Shown here: piece by piece, positions 16,404 through 27,072 of the stretch | Position numbering within the stretch: the first letter of the stretch is position 1 | Layout: each line of letters opens with the position of its first letter | NCBI GenBank assembly: GCA_024643545.1 | Contig: JAHEMR010000015.1 | Coordinates: 1 to 33,319, forward strand | Length of the DNA: 33,319 nucleotides | Direction: 5' to 3' | Source of the DNA: Crocinitomicaceae bacterium | GTDB lineage: Bacteria; Bacteroidota; Bacteroidia; Flavobacteriales_D; Crocinitomicaceae | Made by a program: the position numbers and the translations under genes | The notes under the pieces: generated by a model | Told to the model about the DNA's origin: nothing | The model's input: the letters and a program-made list of their open reading frames with translations, nothing else | Database searches by the model: none

Positions 16404-17249
16404 TTACTTTTCAAACTTCAAGGAAACGAAAATCGGAAAATGATCCGAAGGATAACTGACACCGAATCGTTCAACGATGGTTTCAAACGTTAATACCGAA
16501 AGTTTTTTATTGGTGAAAATGTAGTCGATTCGTTTAGTCGCTTCGTTTTCCAGATCAAAGTTATTGAACGTACTATTCATGTTGGATTTAACTTGCTGAG
16601 AAACAAGTAAAGCGTCCTTCATTTGCGACTGTAAAAAAGTGATGGTTGGATGATCATCGCTTAAATTGAGGTCACCACAAAAAATGACCGCTTGACGCGT
16701 TCCATTGGTGACTTCCTGCATTTTCTGAAGGATTAACTCAGAACTTTTCATGCGAGCAACTTCTCCTACATGATCAAAATGCGTGTTAAATACCCAAAAG
16801 GATTCTTTGGATTCAAGATCGAAAAATTGCGCATACGTACAAATGCGATTTAACGCAGCATCCCATCCTTTCGATGGGACTTCTGGAGTTGGAGAGAGCC
16901 AAAAAGTACCGGAATTCATGAGTCCATATCGTTCTTCTTTATAGAAAATTGGAGCATATTCACCAGCTTTTTGTCCGTCATCCCGTCCAACTCCAATCGA
17001 TGCATATCCCGGTAAGTCGCTCAGTAATTGCTCACGTTGGTGCTCCAATACTTCCTGCATACCAACGATGTCGGTATCGAAACGTTTGATTTGACTAGCA
17101 ATCGCGGTATGACGCTCTGTCCATGGACTCGCATTGGATGTTGTGATGTCGTAGCGAATGTTGTAGGACATGAGTTTTACATTGGACTGAGCGAAACTCG
17201 CACTAAACATGTAACAACTTAAAAAACAACGAAATAGAATTGATTTCAT
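16404..17249 (-). CDS. Exported endonuclease/exonuclease/phosphatase-family protein
   Basis: A 281-residue protein with a signal peptide ending around SFAQ (residue 21). The EEP metal-phosphoesterase fold is complete: Asn30 in MSYNIRYD, Glu66 in VGMQEV, His157 in NTHFDH, Asp193 and Asn195 in CGDLNLSDDH, RIDYIF, and Asp269-His270 in PSDHFPI. The family includes nucleases and lipid or sugar phosphatases, and the substrate cannot be read here. In Bacteroidota this secreted subgroup is often annotated as an endonuclease. Its ATG overlaps the stop of the upstream secreted protein by one base, suggesting coupled translation. Confidence 0.9.
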   Translation of the reverse strand: MKSILFRCFLSCYMFSASFAQSNVKLMSYNIRYDITTSNASPWTERHTAIASQIKRFDTDIVGMQEVLEHQREQLLSDLPGYASIGVGRDDGQKAGEYAPIFYKEERYGLMNSGTFWLSPTPEVPSKGWDAALNRICTYAQFFDLESKESFWVFNTHFDHVGEVARMKSSELILQKMQEVTNGTRQAVIFCGDLNLSDDHPTITFLQSQMKDALLVSQQVKSNMNSTFNNFDLENEATKRIDYIFTNKKLSVLTFETIVERFGVSYPSDHFPIFVSLKFEK

Positions 17250-17668
17250 TAATAGGCGTTTTCCATGTCTGGTACTTTACTCGATGTTTTCAAATAATAT
17301 CCATCAGCAACTACACCCATTCCGAATCCGCAGTTCCAACCAGTCTGAACCACTTTAACGGCCTTTGAATTGAAAATAAATTTAAGTGCACAATCACCTG
17401 ATTTGTATTTAGCTACACCATTTTTTATCGTGATTACTTCCATAAATTCTCCCATATTGTGACTTGGTCCGCCACCAACAACAAAGATGCTCACCTTAAT
17501 CTTGTTTGAACTGATTTTCTGCACTTTAACGATTCCATCTCCGTCATCACCATGATCGTATTCGTAAGTACCAGTTGGATTTAAATCTTCGTTTTTCCAA
17601 AGAAATGAAGTACTTAAGAAGAGGATGCTTCCAAACAAAACGAAAGCGGATACGAGGGATTTTAACAT
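17249..17668 (-). CDS. Secreted protein of unknown function
   Basis: A 139-residue protein with an N-terminal hydrophobic signal (about 1-23), a TGTYEYDHGDDGDG strand and a predominantly beta-rich body. Two cysteines (in SGDCALKF and GWNCGFGM) could form a disulfide after export. The layout of GTYEY, strands and CGFG recalls small secreted beta-barrel proteins such as lysozyme-inhibitor-like folds, but this is only a resemblance. It overlaps the next gene as TAATG and so probably shares an mRNA with the exported phosphoesterase. A CAAATTTG box ends 5 bases upstream of the ATG. Confidence 0.75.
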   Translation of the reverse strand: MLKSLVSAFVLFGSILFLSTSFLWKNEDLNPTGTYEYDHGDDGDGIVKVQKISSNKIKVSIFVVGGGPSHNMGEFMEVITIKNGVAKYKSGDCALKFIFNSKAVKVVQTGWNCGFGMGVVADGYYLKTSSKVPDMENAY

Positions 17669-17671
17669 GTT

Positions 17672-17683
17672 TTCAAATTTGAA
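17672..17683 (-). promoter_or_regulatory. Palindromic -7-like box before the secreted-protein gene
   Basis: TTCAAATTTGAA is a perfect 12-bp palindrome. Its core CAAATTTG matches TAnnTTTG at 7 of 8 positions on the minus strand and ends 5 bases before the ATG at 17668. It may be a promoter box, an operator, or both. Confidence 0.35.
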
Positions 17684-17749
17684 GTTGAAATTACATTTTT
17701 TTGGTATTCACTGATTCATTCATGCGAGATAATTCATGAAAATTTCGAA

Positions 17750-17782
17750 CAAAAAAAGTCCTGACATCACTGCCAGGACTTT
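17750..17782 (-). terminator. Rho-independent terminator of katG
   Basis: AAAGTCCTG (17755-17763) and CAGGACTTT (17774-17782) form a perfect 9-bp stem with a 10-base loop. On the minus strand the stem is followed by a run of T. It starts 21 bases after the katG stop. Confidence 0.88.
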
Positions 17783-17803
17783 AAACCATTTAGTTGATTT
17801 GAA

Positions 17804-20152
<2,349 letters not shown>

Positions 20153-20237
20153 TTAATTGATATTATTTATATCTGCATTGATAAAACTTATATACTTTCA
20201 AGTTGATTCTCCATACGCTGATTACAAAGTGATTATG

Positions 20238-20245
20238 TACTTTTG
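20238..20245 (+). promoter_or_regulatory. -7 box of the GNAT gene
   Basis: TACTTTTG fully matches TAnnTTTG and is followed by AGGA and then the ATG at 20250. Transcription would begin at or near the A of the start codon, giving a leaderless or nearly leaderless mRNA. Confidence 0.5.
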
Positions 20246-20249
20246 AGGA

Positions 20250-20771
20250 ATGAATGCATATGAAATCCATCTCGTCAACAAAGCGGATTTACTGGAATTA
20301 CAAGCAATAAGTCGTCAAACTTTCTACGACACGTTTGCGGAGGTGAATACACCAGAGGACATGCAGCAGTATTTGGAGGAGAATTTGTCCATGGAGCAAT
20401 TAACGAAAGAATGGTTAAATCCGTCGACGAACTTTTATTTTGTCAAACAGCTGGACAAGGTTTTGGGTTACCTGAAAATCAATGAAGCGGATGCACAAAC
20501 AGAACAACGCGAGGAAGCATCCTTAGAGATTGAGCGCATTTATATTCAAAAAGAATTCCAAGGAAAGGGAATCGGGCAATACTTACTTGATTTTTCCATT
20601 CAATTAACAATTGATAAAGAATTCAAATTGATATGGTTAGGTGTTTGGGAACACAACCTAAAAGCGATTCAGTTTTATGAAAAGAATGGATTTCACTTTT
20701 TCGGAAAGCACTCGTTTTTCCTGGGAAAGGACGAACAAACGGATTTGTTGATGGAATTGCGCGTAGACTAA
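20250..20771 (+). CDS. GNAT-family N-acetyltransferase
   Basis: A 173-residue cytoplasmic protein with the GNAT fold. The acetyl-CoA loop is QGKGIG (104-109) after the beta-4 strand EIERIYIQ. The C-terminal ENNLKAIQFYEKNGF-type helix is present, with general-acid candidate Tyr143. The N-terminal AISRQTFYDTFAEVNTPEDMQQYL resembles PaiA-like polyamine or small-molecule acetyltransferases. The substrate is not known. It diverges from katG. Its stop overlaps that of the convergent downstream gene by 4 bp. Confidence 0.9.
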   Translation: MNAYEIHLVNKADLLELQAISRQTFYDTFAEVNTPEDMQQYLEENLSMEQLTKEWLNPSTNFYFVKQLDKVLGYLKINEADAQTEQREEASLEIERIYIQKEFQGKGIGQYLLDFSIQLTIDKEFKLIWLGVWEHNLKAIQFYEKNGFHFFGKHSFFLGKDEQTDLLMELRVD

Positions 20772-21097
20772 TAATTTTTTCCTTTTTCCTGCAAAAGCTC
20801 AAAAGCTTCTTGGAATGTAGGAATGACATCAGATTCGTAACCATATGTTCTTCCTGTAGCAATGTTGTGGAATTGTTTCATTGCTTTCATGTGCGCACCG
20901 GAACGCATAAAATCCAACATGACTTCACGATTTTCCCAAGCGGTAATGGTACATTGGTATCCTTTTACTCGTTTTGCAGAAACATGTAATTTTCCTTTGG
21001 ATGCTTGTGCTTGTGCAAATGAAGGAATGGCAAGCGTCCAGAATTTGAGGTAGCTCAGGAAATTCTTTGGTCTTAAGGCGGTGAGTGATATGTACAT
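20768..21097 (-). CDS. Dimeric alpha/beta-barrel protein (DUF3291/monooxygenase-like)
   Basis: A 109-residue protein with the compact ferredoxin-like pattern of small dimeric barrels. It carries GYQCTITAWENREVMLDFMRSGAHMKAM, a Trp/Phe/His arrangement also seen in DUF3291 and antibiotic-biosynthesis-monooxygenase-like proteins. No metal or cofactor site is obvious and no reaction can be assigned. It lies 13 bp after a secreted-protein gene on the same strand and may be cotranscribed with it. Confidence 0.75.
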   Translation of the reverse strand: MYISLTALRPKNFLSYLKFWTLAIPSFAQAQASKGKLHVSAKRVKGYQCTITAWENREVMLDFMRSGAHMKAMKQFHNIATGRTYGYESDVIPTFQEAFELLQEKGKNY

Positions 21098-21110
21098 GGC
21101 CCTAAGTTAA

Positions 21111-21434
21111 CTATTTATTTTTTAATTCCTTTTTGCGTTTTTCAATCAATTCATCAATTTCCAAAACCTGATTTTGTTGGTAGGAATCATCCACCTTAAA
21201 AAGCAATTCCCGCTTTTTCGTCGTTCCATTCGGATAGAAATAGACGTTTTGACCAATTTTTAGCTCAATGCCACTGTTCGACAGCGGACTCAAATTCGGA
21301 TTCATCACAGTTGGAATCACCAAAGGAATCGACTTCAAGGACCCATTATGAAAGGTGAATTGAATACTTTGTCCGTAAACCGATGACGTCGATTGGATTA
21401 AAAGAATAAGAAAGGGGAGGACAATGGTTTTCAT
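21111..21434 (-). CDS. Small secreted protein, unknown function
   Basis: From ATG 21434 (MKTIVLPFLILLIQSTSSVYGQS) the product has 107 residues with a signal peptide cleaved about after YGQ. The mature part of about 85 residues looks beta-rich in the first half (IPLVIPTVMNPNLSPLSNSG, then GIELKIGQNVYFY) and ends in a charged, possibly helical EIDELIEKRKKELKNK tail. No family recognised. The frame reaches back seven codons to 21455, but the signal peptide fixes the later start. Confidence 0.65.
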   Translation of the reverse strand: MKTIVLPFLILLIQSTSSVYGQSIQFTFHNGSLKSIPLVIPTVMNPNLSPLSNSGIELKIGQNVYFYPNGTTKKRELLFKVDDSYQQNQVLEIDELIEKRKKELKNK

Positions 21435-21507
21435 TCGGATGTTTAAATGTAACACAGAAAACCCTGAATTGTTCAGAACCTAAACGATTTTCTGAATGAT
21501 CAATTGA

Positions 21508-21774
21508 TTAGTTATTTTTAATCAATCCTAAAAACTCAGCTGGTTTGAAATATGGATAGAGTGGAAGTGTTTCAATGAACGTTTGAACCGCTGCTTCATC
21601 TAATTCCGGAAACATGATGACAGCGCCCTTTCTACCTTGGCGTAAGTAGATGTCGTGAATAATCCCTTTTTCTTTCCAATCTTTTACTGTTTCTTGTTCG
21701 TGCTTCAAAACTTCTCCTAATTCGGATAAATCGACGCCTTCCTTGATCGTTAATATGACTGCTGTAATGTTCAT
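21508..21774 (-). CDS. Muconolactone-isomerase-like small dimeric barrel protein
   Basis: From ATG 21774 (MNITAVILTIKEG) the product has 88 residues. The pattern of a first strand, a helix with EQETVKDWKEKGIIHDIYLR, a strand GAVIMFPELDEAAVQTFIETLP and the ending YFKPAEF matches the muconolactone delta-isomerase/YciI-type ferredoxin-like superfamily. No aromatic-degradation genes are nearby, so an isomerase role is doubtful. It diverges from the DUF4287 gene. The 18 codons upstream of this ATG are not protein-like. Confidence 0.78.
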   Translation of the reverse strand: MNITAVILTIKEGVDLSELGEVLKHEQETVKDWKEKGIIHDIYLRQGRKGAVIMFPELDEAAVQTFIETLPLYPYFKPAEFLGLIKNN

Positions 21775-21846
21775 CTTTTTTTTGTTAAATCTAGGAACTT
21801 TAATCCTGTATATGCTTAATTTTAGCAATTATCTAAACATTTTTTC

Positions 21847-22065
21847 ATGTCATTTCAAGCATACTTAGACAACATTCAAAAACAAACGGGACTAAGTCCA
21901 ACGGAATTCATGACCAAAGCCGAAGAAAAAGGATTTTTACAAAATGGTCAACTCACCGCAACGGTAAAGGCGACAGAAATCACGAATTGGTTGAAGGCAG
22001 ATTTTGACTTAGGACATGGACACGCTATGGCGATGTACGCATATTTCAAAGGAAAAAGGGATTGA
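21847..22065 (+). CDS. DUF4287-domain protein
   Basis: A 72-residue cytoplasmic protein that is a DUF4287 domain from end to end: FQAYLDNIQKQTGLSPTEF at the N-terminus, a middle KATEITNWLKADFDLG and the C-terminal GHGHAMAMYAYFKG. It is predicted helical. DUF4287 has no defined activity; it often occurs alone or joined to a DUF5655 domain. It diverges from the muconolactone-isomerase-like gene across a 72-bp AT-rich gap. Confidence 0.85.
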   Translation: MSFQAYLDNIQKQTGLSPTEFMTKAEEKGFLQNGQLTATVKATEITNWLKADFDLGHGHAMAMYAYFKGKRD

Positions 22066-22157
22066 TTTTTAGTTTTAGTGTACAATTGGGTGAGCTTTTT
22101 AAGTAATACTCGTTTCAAAGCTTCTTTAATTATTATTTTTATAAAAAATTAAATCAT

Positions 22158-22589
22158 ATGAGATTAGCTGTTTTTATGTTCTTCCTGGCATTCGCAGGAA
22201 TGAATCATGCACAAAAGGCGAAAATAACCGTTGATCATGACATCGTTTTGGTGGACAATCAACAAGTTTTTAAGTTAGTATCTAACGGCATTCCTGCATC
22301 ATACATACTATATAACATGCTAAATGAGCCATTAGCGGAATTTAGTTCGAATTACACGGTGAGTTACGTTAAAAGCTCAAATGGAAGCTTAGAGCAGCGC
22401 AAGAATTATTATTTTGATGTGAAATTTAATAATGCGGAGCAATCAACTTGTCAAATGAATTCTTTTGCCATTAAAAAACAAATTGCAAAATTCATCGTTT
22501 CCCAAAATTGGGTTGTAAACGGTAAACTCGACGGAGATTTAGCAAGAAGATTTTGTGAAGCACAGGGATATCGATATGCCAAACCTTAA
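22158..22589 (+). CDS. Secreted protein, unknown function
   Basis: A 143-residue protein. Residues 1-18 form a signal peptide (MRLAVFMFFLAFAGMNHAQ), and cleavage would follow HAQ. The mature part alternates short beta segments, then a CQMNSFAIKKQIAKFIVSQ helix and a C-terminal DLARRFCEAQGYRY. Two cysteines could form a disulfide. No family recognised. It converges with the deacetylase gene; the 32-bp gap holds a hairpin. Confidence 0.65.
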   Translation: MRLAVFMFFLAFAGMNHAQKAKITVDHDIVLVDNQQVFKLVSNGIPASYILYNMLNEPLAEFSSNYTVSYVKSSNGSLEQRKNYYFDVKFNNAEQSTCQMNSFAIKKQIAKFIVSQNWVVNGKLDGDLARRFCEAQGYRYAKP

Positions 22590-22601
22590 TTTCCAATCAG
22601 T

Positions 22602-22630
22602 ACTAAAGTAGTTCTAGACAACTATTTAGT
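22602..22630. terminator. Hairpin between convergent genes
   Basis: ACTAAAGTAGTT (22602-22613) pairs with AACTATTTAGT (22620-22630), 11 bp with one bulged G and a 6-base loop. It sits between the two convergent stops and includes the deacetylase stop codon. It is AT-rich and has no T-run, so it may be a weak bidirectional terminator. Confidence 0.4.
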
Positions 22631-23533
22631 TAAGTGAATTGTTTCTCCGGGACCAACGGATTGAATTACCTGATTATAGCGGAAATACACCCTAAACTTG
22701 CTTGGATTAAACACTATGGTGCTATTCATAGAAAAGCGCAGATTTCGAAAGGATTGAATATAATCCACCAAGTCGATTTGTTGGCAATAATAAACTTCGG
22801 ATTGATGCGACAAAACCTGAAAGAATTGTTCGGTTTCAGTCCATTTCTTTGCATCACTGCCCATTTCCCAAGAATGTCCCCAAATATCGAGTACGGCTAA
22901 GTCCTTCGTTTGTAAAAACGCGTCAATAGTCCTGTAAAACAAGGATATTTCGATAGAATCTTGAACAGGATCATTCGGTTTCCAATACGCTTTTGAAAAT
23001 TGATGCATGGTTGGATGCCATTTCAAAAAGTTTTCTGGAATTCCGAATCCGTAAGTATCATCTACTGTTCGCGCATATTCGATGCCCAACTTCGAAATGA
23101 CATCAATTACTGTATCGTTATAATTCCCAAATGGATAGGCCATTCCGCGGACGGGATATTTGACTAGGCGTTCTAATTCTTTGCGATCCTCAACGATTTC
23201 ATATTGAATTTTCTCAATCGATAGTTTCGTTAATCCTGGATGATTAAAGGTATGCACCGAAACCTCATGTCCCTTGAATAGTTTCTGGATTTCATCCTTC
23301 ACCAAGTAATTTGCCGTTCCAAGCTTATTTGCGTTCAGATGAAAGGTACCGATTAAGTCGTATTTATTCATCAACTTGACCAGCTGACGATCTTGCACGC
23401 ATCCATCGTCATAGCTCAATATCAATGCCTTGGACTTTCCATTCGGAAAAAGCATTTCAATGTTTACGGTGGTTTGACTTCGTCCAGCAAAGCTGAAAAT
23501 GATTAGACAAGTCAGGGTCAATATTCGTTTCAT
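22622..23533 (-). CDS. Exported polysaccharide deacetylase (NodB/CE4 fold)
   Basis: A 303-residue protein with a signal peptide ending at about GRSQ (residue 20). The NodB domain shows motif 1 SYDDG (Asp42-Asp43), motif 2 HTFNHP (His94 and His98), and MAYPFGNYND, which corresponds to the RxPYG motif. It should remove acetyl groups from a saccharide such as chitin-, peptidoglycan- or xylan-type substrates; the substrate is not determined. The C-terminal 70 residues (FNPSKFRVYFRYNQVI) look like a small beta domain. It lies 32 bp after a TonB-dependent receptor gene on the same strand, so the two are probably cotranscribed. Confidence 0.88.
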   Translation of the reverse strand: MKRILTLTCLIIFSFAGRSQTTVNIEMLFPNGKSKALILSYDDGCVQDRQLVKLMNKYDLIGTFHLNANKLGTANYLVKDEIQKLFKGHEVSVHTFNHPGLTKLSIEKIQYEIVEDRKELERLVKYPVRGMAYPFGNYNDTVIDVISKLGIEYARTVDDTYGFGIPENFLKWHPTMHQFSKAYWKPNDPVQDSIEISLFYRTIDAFLQTKDLAVLDIWGHSWEMGSDAKKWTETEQFFQVLSHQSEVYYCQQIDLVDYIQSFRNLRFSMNSTIVFNPSKFRVYFRYNQVIQSVGPGETIHLTK

Positions 23534-23565
23534 TCGTTTTGATGCTAAAAGTGAAGAGTTCCTCC

Positions 23566-25911
23566 TTAAAACTGAACTTTATAAACAATATTAGGGAAAA
23601 ATCCCAATTGGTAGGTGGTTCGAATGCTTTCTGATTGATTATCATAGCTTTCGGAGAAGACATTTTTATGATTGGTGACATTCTGCAAATCCAAGGAAAG
23701 GGTTTGTGCGATTTTTCGACTGGCACTATTCAGGGTGAATCCGGCTTTTAAATCCAAGCGGTAATACGTTGCGTAATTTCCTGAATTAATATCCGTTGAT
23801 AATACTTCGTGTCCTGTAGCGATGGATGCTGTCAAATCAATTGGTGTGTAGGCTCTTCCACCGGCATTGGTAAATTTCACATCGACTGAAAAACGATTTC
23901 GTTTGTCTTGGCCAATTTTCCATTCCTTTCCTCCAAGTACATTGACCACATATTTTCCGTTAAACGAAGTATTTCGTTCAACACCATCACTCGCCACATA
24001 CGATGAGTTATAAAGGGAAGAGGTAAACAAACCATAATATCCCTTACTGAAGAACTTCTCCACGGTCAGTTCAATTCCATAATTGGTTCCTGTCCCGGTA
24101 TTCACCAAACTGTCAGTTAAATCGGTTTTGAAGGTCGCACCGGTGTTCAACATGGAGTAAGCACTTGAATAGGCGTTAATCGGCACATTGAAGAGTGCTT
24201 GGTAATAAACTTCAGACTTCATTCTCCAATCGTTTGTTGGCTGTAAATTATAAGTCAAAACAAAGTGATGACTTTTGGTGAAATCTAAGTTTTTATTGTT
24301 GAAAGTTACATTCCCACTCATGTCTGTTTTCTGTAAGAAATACACATTGATTGGTTGCATTTGCGCATTTAATCCGTAACCCAAATTGATGGAACTTTTG
24401 GAATTCAAAGAATAAATCATTCCGAAGCGTGGTTCCAATGATTTGGATCCATTCAAAAAGAAATATTGGGAATGGATTCCGGCATTCATCGTCAAATTCT
24501 CCGTCACTTGGTACTTCAAATGCGCATACGCCTGTGCTAAATTTGTTCCACTGTTGTAATCCCAAATGATCTTCTCTGGTTCAAACACATTGTTTTTCGT
24601 TTGGTAGTACAGATCCAAACCAATGATTTCATCCTGAATACCCAATTTAAAAAACATGCGAGAATTGATTTTCAACTGATAACTACTGCTCAAGAAATAC
24701 GTTTTCTTTGCTGTATTGTTTATTTCTCGAACAAAACTGCTATCGGTCATGTGATCCACATCGTAAGCCGTTTGCTTGCTTTCAGAATAATTGATTCCTA
24801 GTGTTGAAGTAATGTTTGATTTTGCATTGATCTGCTTAAAATGATTGATTCCACCAAGTCCAATCTTACTAGCAAAATCTATTTTGTTGCCATTACCATA
24901 CAAGGTATTCGCAGAGCCACCGCCAATATTTATTGTGCTTGTAGCAAGGATTCCAAAAGCAGAAAACTTCCCGAATTTCGTTGTTCCACTGGATAATTTA
25001 AAGGATAAATCCTGATAGGATGGAGTGGCTGTCGTACCAATATTTACTCCCATAGCCTGGGCAATTCCTGCAAGGGAATAACGGTATCCAACCAAATAGG
25101 AAGGCGTACTTTTCTTACTGAACGGACCTTCCGTTGTGAGTTCTAGTCCCGTGATGACTCCTGCTTGTAGGGTTGTTTCTCGTTTTTTCGTATTTCCATT
25201 TCGGAGTCCGAGATCAAAAACTCCCGCAGTGGCATTTCCATATTCTGCCGGAAAAGCTGACGTGAAAAAGTCAGAAGTCTTCAGCAAGTTCGTATTTAAA
25301 GCACTCACAGATCCACCTGTTGTCCCCACAGATGCAAAATGATTGGGATTCGTAACATTCATTCCGTCAATTCGCCAAAGAACGCCTACAGGGGAATTTC
25401 CACGAATAACAATGTCGTTTCGACTATCATCTGGAGCACTGACTCCGGCGAAATTCGCAGCCAAACGAGCTGGATCGTTTCGTCCACCGGCATAACGATT
25501 GACTTCCTCCATGGAAAAAGTGCGTACACTGACACTTGCCAATTTATTATTGGCGCCGCTTTTATTCACGACTTTCACGCTGACATCCTTCATTTGCTGA
25601 AATTTCTCTTCCAACGAAATATCGACAATCACTTCTTTACCTGATGTCACAATGACATTCGGTATCGATGTCGGTTTATATGCTTCAGCAGAGACTTTTA
25701 GCTCATAGCGATCTGGTTTGAGACTTTCGAACGTATAATTCCCTAAAGAATCGGAATAAACGGTTAATTCCAAAGTTGAAATCTGAATCATCACTGATGG
25801 AATAGGGGATTGCGTCCATTTATCAGTAATATTCCCACGAATGACTTGGGTGTTGTTTTGAGCGAATAGAAGCACTGGGAAAAGTAGGATAATCAAGAAA
25901 AAACGGGTCAT
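23566..25911 (-). CDS. TonB-dependent outer-membrane receptor
   Basis: A 781-residue protein with a signal peptide ending around LLFAQ (residue 18). A carboxypeptidase-like regulatory domain spans about 22-105 (VIRGNITDKWTQSPIPSVMI, then GNYTFESLKPDRYEL), the plug about 125-235 (FSMEEVNRYAGGRNDPARLA, DIVIRGNSPVGVLWRIDGM), and the rest is a beta barrel. There is no SusD partner, so it is not a typical Sus pair; substrates could be iron chelates, vitamins or oligosaccharides. The downstream deacetylase hints at a saccharide. A 17-bp palindrome lies upstream at 25947-25963. Confidence 0.92.
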   Translation of the reverse strand: MTRFFLIILLFPVLLFAQNNTQVIRGNITDKWTQSPIPSVMIQISTLELTVYSDSLGNYTFESLKPDRYELKVSAEAYKPTSIPNVIVTSGKEVIVDISLEEKFQQMKDVSVKVVNKSGANNKLASVSVRTFSMEEVNRYAGGRNDPARLAANFAGVSAPDDSRNDIVIRGNSPVGVLWRIDGMNVTNPNHFASVGTTGGSVSALNTNLLKTSDFFTSAFPAEYGNATAGVFDLGLRNGNTKKRETTLQAGVITGLELTTEGPFSKKSTPSYLVGYRYSLAGIAQAMGVNIGTTATPSYQDLSFKLSSGTTKFGKFSAFGILATSTINIGGGSANTLYGNGNKIDFASKIGLGGINHFKQINAKSNITSTLGINYSESKQTAYDVDHMTDSSFVREINNTAKKTYFLSSSYQLKINSRMFFKLGIQDEIIGLDLYYQTKNNVFEPEKIIWDYNSGTNLAQAYAHLKYQVTENLTMNAGIHSQYFFLNGSKSLEPRFGMIYSLNSKSSINLGYGLNAQMQPINVYFLQKTDMSGNVTFNNKNLDFTKSHHFVLTYNLQPTNDWRMKSEVYYQALFNVPINAYSSAYSMLNTGATFKTDLTDSLVNTGTGTNYGIELTVEKFFSKGYYGLFTSSLYNSSYVASDGVERNTSFNGKYVVNVLGGKEWKIGQDKRNRFSVDVKFTNAGGRAYTPIDLTASIATGHEVLSTDINSGNYATYYRLDLKAGFTLNSASRKIAQTLSLDLQNVTNHKNVFSESYDNQSESIRTTYQLGFFPNIVYKVQF

Positions 25912-25946
25912 ATCTGAAGATGAGTTTGATGAGCAAAGTCGCCCTG

Positions 25947-25963
25947 TATTATCTTAGATAATA
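25947..25963. promoter_or_regulatory. Palindrome upstream of the TonB-dependent receptor
   Basis: TATTATCT-T-AGATAATA is a perfect inverted repeat with 8-bp arms, 36 bases before the receptor ATG. It looks like a repressor operator. It contains ATTATC and GATAAT hexamers, but in the order opposite to a classical Fur box, so the regulator is not identified. Confidence 0.45.
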
Positions 25964-26050
25964 AAAAACAAGATTTCTTGTGTACGGAACTTATGTTTAT
26001 TCGATGTGCTTTAAAAAAAAACGCGTAAAACTTCTAAGAACTAATGAGTA

Positions 26051-26425
26051 CTATTCTTCATTCAAGTGCTTGCTTTTTCCAACCCAACCAAGGTGGGTGT
26101 GATCGAAACTATCAAAGTACTTGAGTCCATAACCAGCAACACGGTCAAAAGTGGAATGCGCTAAAAAGATCAGCCCGATTTTCATGACGGCATCGTCTTT
26201 GAGGTAATATCCAATCAAAAACAAAAAAACTAAGACTCCTTGATGATGGAAAATATTATACGCAATAGCACCGAGTTTTTTCGTAATAAGAAAAAGGATA
26301 AACGAAACATCTGGGACAAAAAAGAGCGCTAAATAAAAACCCCAAGTGCCTGGATAAAGATGGAAATAAACAGCTGTGAACAGAATGAATAACCCGAGTG
26401 CTTCTAATTTGATGACGTTTTTCAT
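26051..26425 (-). CDS. DUF4260 membrane protein
   Basis: A 124-residue polytopic protein with about three to four hydrophobic segments. DUF4260 features are LEALGLFILFTAVYFHLY, FFVPDVSFILFLI, YNIFHHQ and the C-terminal LAHSTFDRVAGYGLKYFDSFDHTHLGW with several His and Asp residues. No function is established for the family. It follows the Crp-type gene by 53 bp on the same strand and may be its target or operon partner. Confidence 0.88.
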   Translation of the reverse strand: MKNVIKLEALGLFILFTAVYFHLYPGTWGFYLALFFVPDVSFILFLITKKLGAIAYNIFHHQGVLVFLFLIGYYLKDDAVMKIGLIFLAHSTFDRVAGYGLKYFDSFDHTHLGWVGKSKHLNEE

Positions 26426-26478
26426 ACTTTTTTTTCAGCAAAGGTAGCCTTCACCGTCTAAGCGCGCCTTGACAAATA

Positions 26479-27057
26479 TCAAGAAATGGTTGTAATGCTC
26501 TTTCTTCGCAACCTACTTAAGGTTTCTGGTGTCATCCCGAGCATGGAAGCAATAAAGTTTAATGGGACCTGGTTAAACAGTTCTTTATTGAAGTGAAAGA
26601 GTTGTTGGTATCGTTCTTCTGCGGACATCGATAAGTGCTGAAGTACACGGTCCTCAAGCATGGTAAAACATTTGGTAATGAACAACTTCTCTAATTCGTT
26701 CCATCGTGGAATTTGAGCGCCTAAATTTTCGTAATCCTGCTGATTCAACACATACAGCTCACAATCCGTTAAGGCTTGAATGTTCCAGCGAGATGGACGA
26801 TGAAACACAAAACTATCGAGATCAACCACAAAATAGCCTTGGGTTGAAATCCACTTGGTCACTTCTTTGTCATTAAAATCCAAAAACTCCCTTAAAATTC
26901 CACATTGAACAAAAGCAAGTTTGTCGGAGCGCTTTCCTATTTCCAAAAAATAGTCGCCTTTTTTCATTTCTACTGGACGAAAGAATGCTTGGATTTTCTC
27001 GGCTTCTTCAGCCTCAACTCCAAAAAAGTATTGGATGTAGTGTGCTAGTTCGGACAT
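26479..27057 (-). CDS. Crp/Fnr-family transcriptional regulator
   Basis: A 192-residue protein. A cyclic-nucleotide-binding-like beta-roll covers about residues 15-115 (MKKGDYFLEIGKRSDKLAF, then QGYFVVDLDSFV), and the C-terminal HTH about 150-190 (PLNFIASMLGMTPETLSRLRR). There are no clustered cysteines for an Fnr iron-sulfur centre, and the cAMP phosphate-binding motif is not evident, so the signal is unknown. This short type is common in Bacteroidota. It stands between a small membrane-protein gene (15 bp upstream) and the DUF4260 gene. Confidence 0.88.
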   Translation of the reverse strand: MSELAHYIQYFFGVEAEEAEKIQAFFRPVEMKKGDYFLEIGKRSDKLAFVQCGILREFLDFNDKEVTKWISTQGYFVVDLDSFVFHRPSRWNIQALTDCELYVLNQQDYENLGAQIPRWNELEKLFITKCFTMLEDRVLQHLSMSAEERYQQLFHFNKELFNQVPLNFIASMLGMTPETLSRLRRKSITTIS

Positions 27058-27072
27058 TGGAAGTAAAATTCC

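Noticed and set aside
25947..25963. Fur box
   Set aside because: The hexamers are in the reverse order and spacing compared with the classical GATAAT array.
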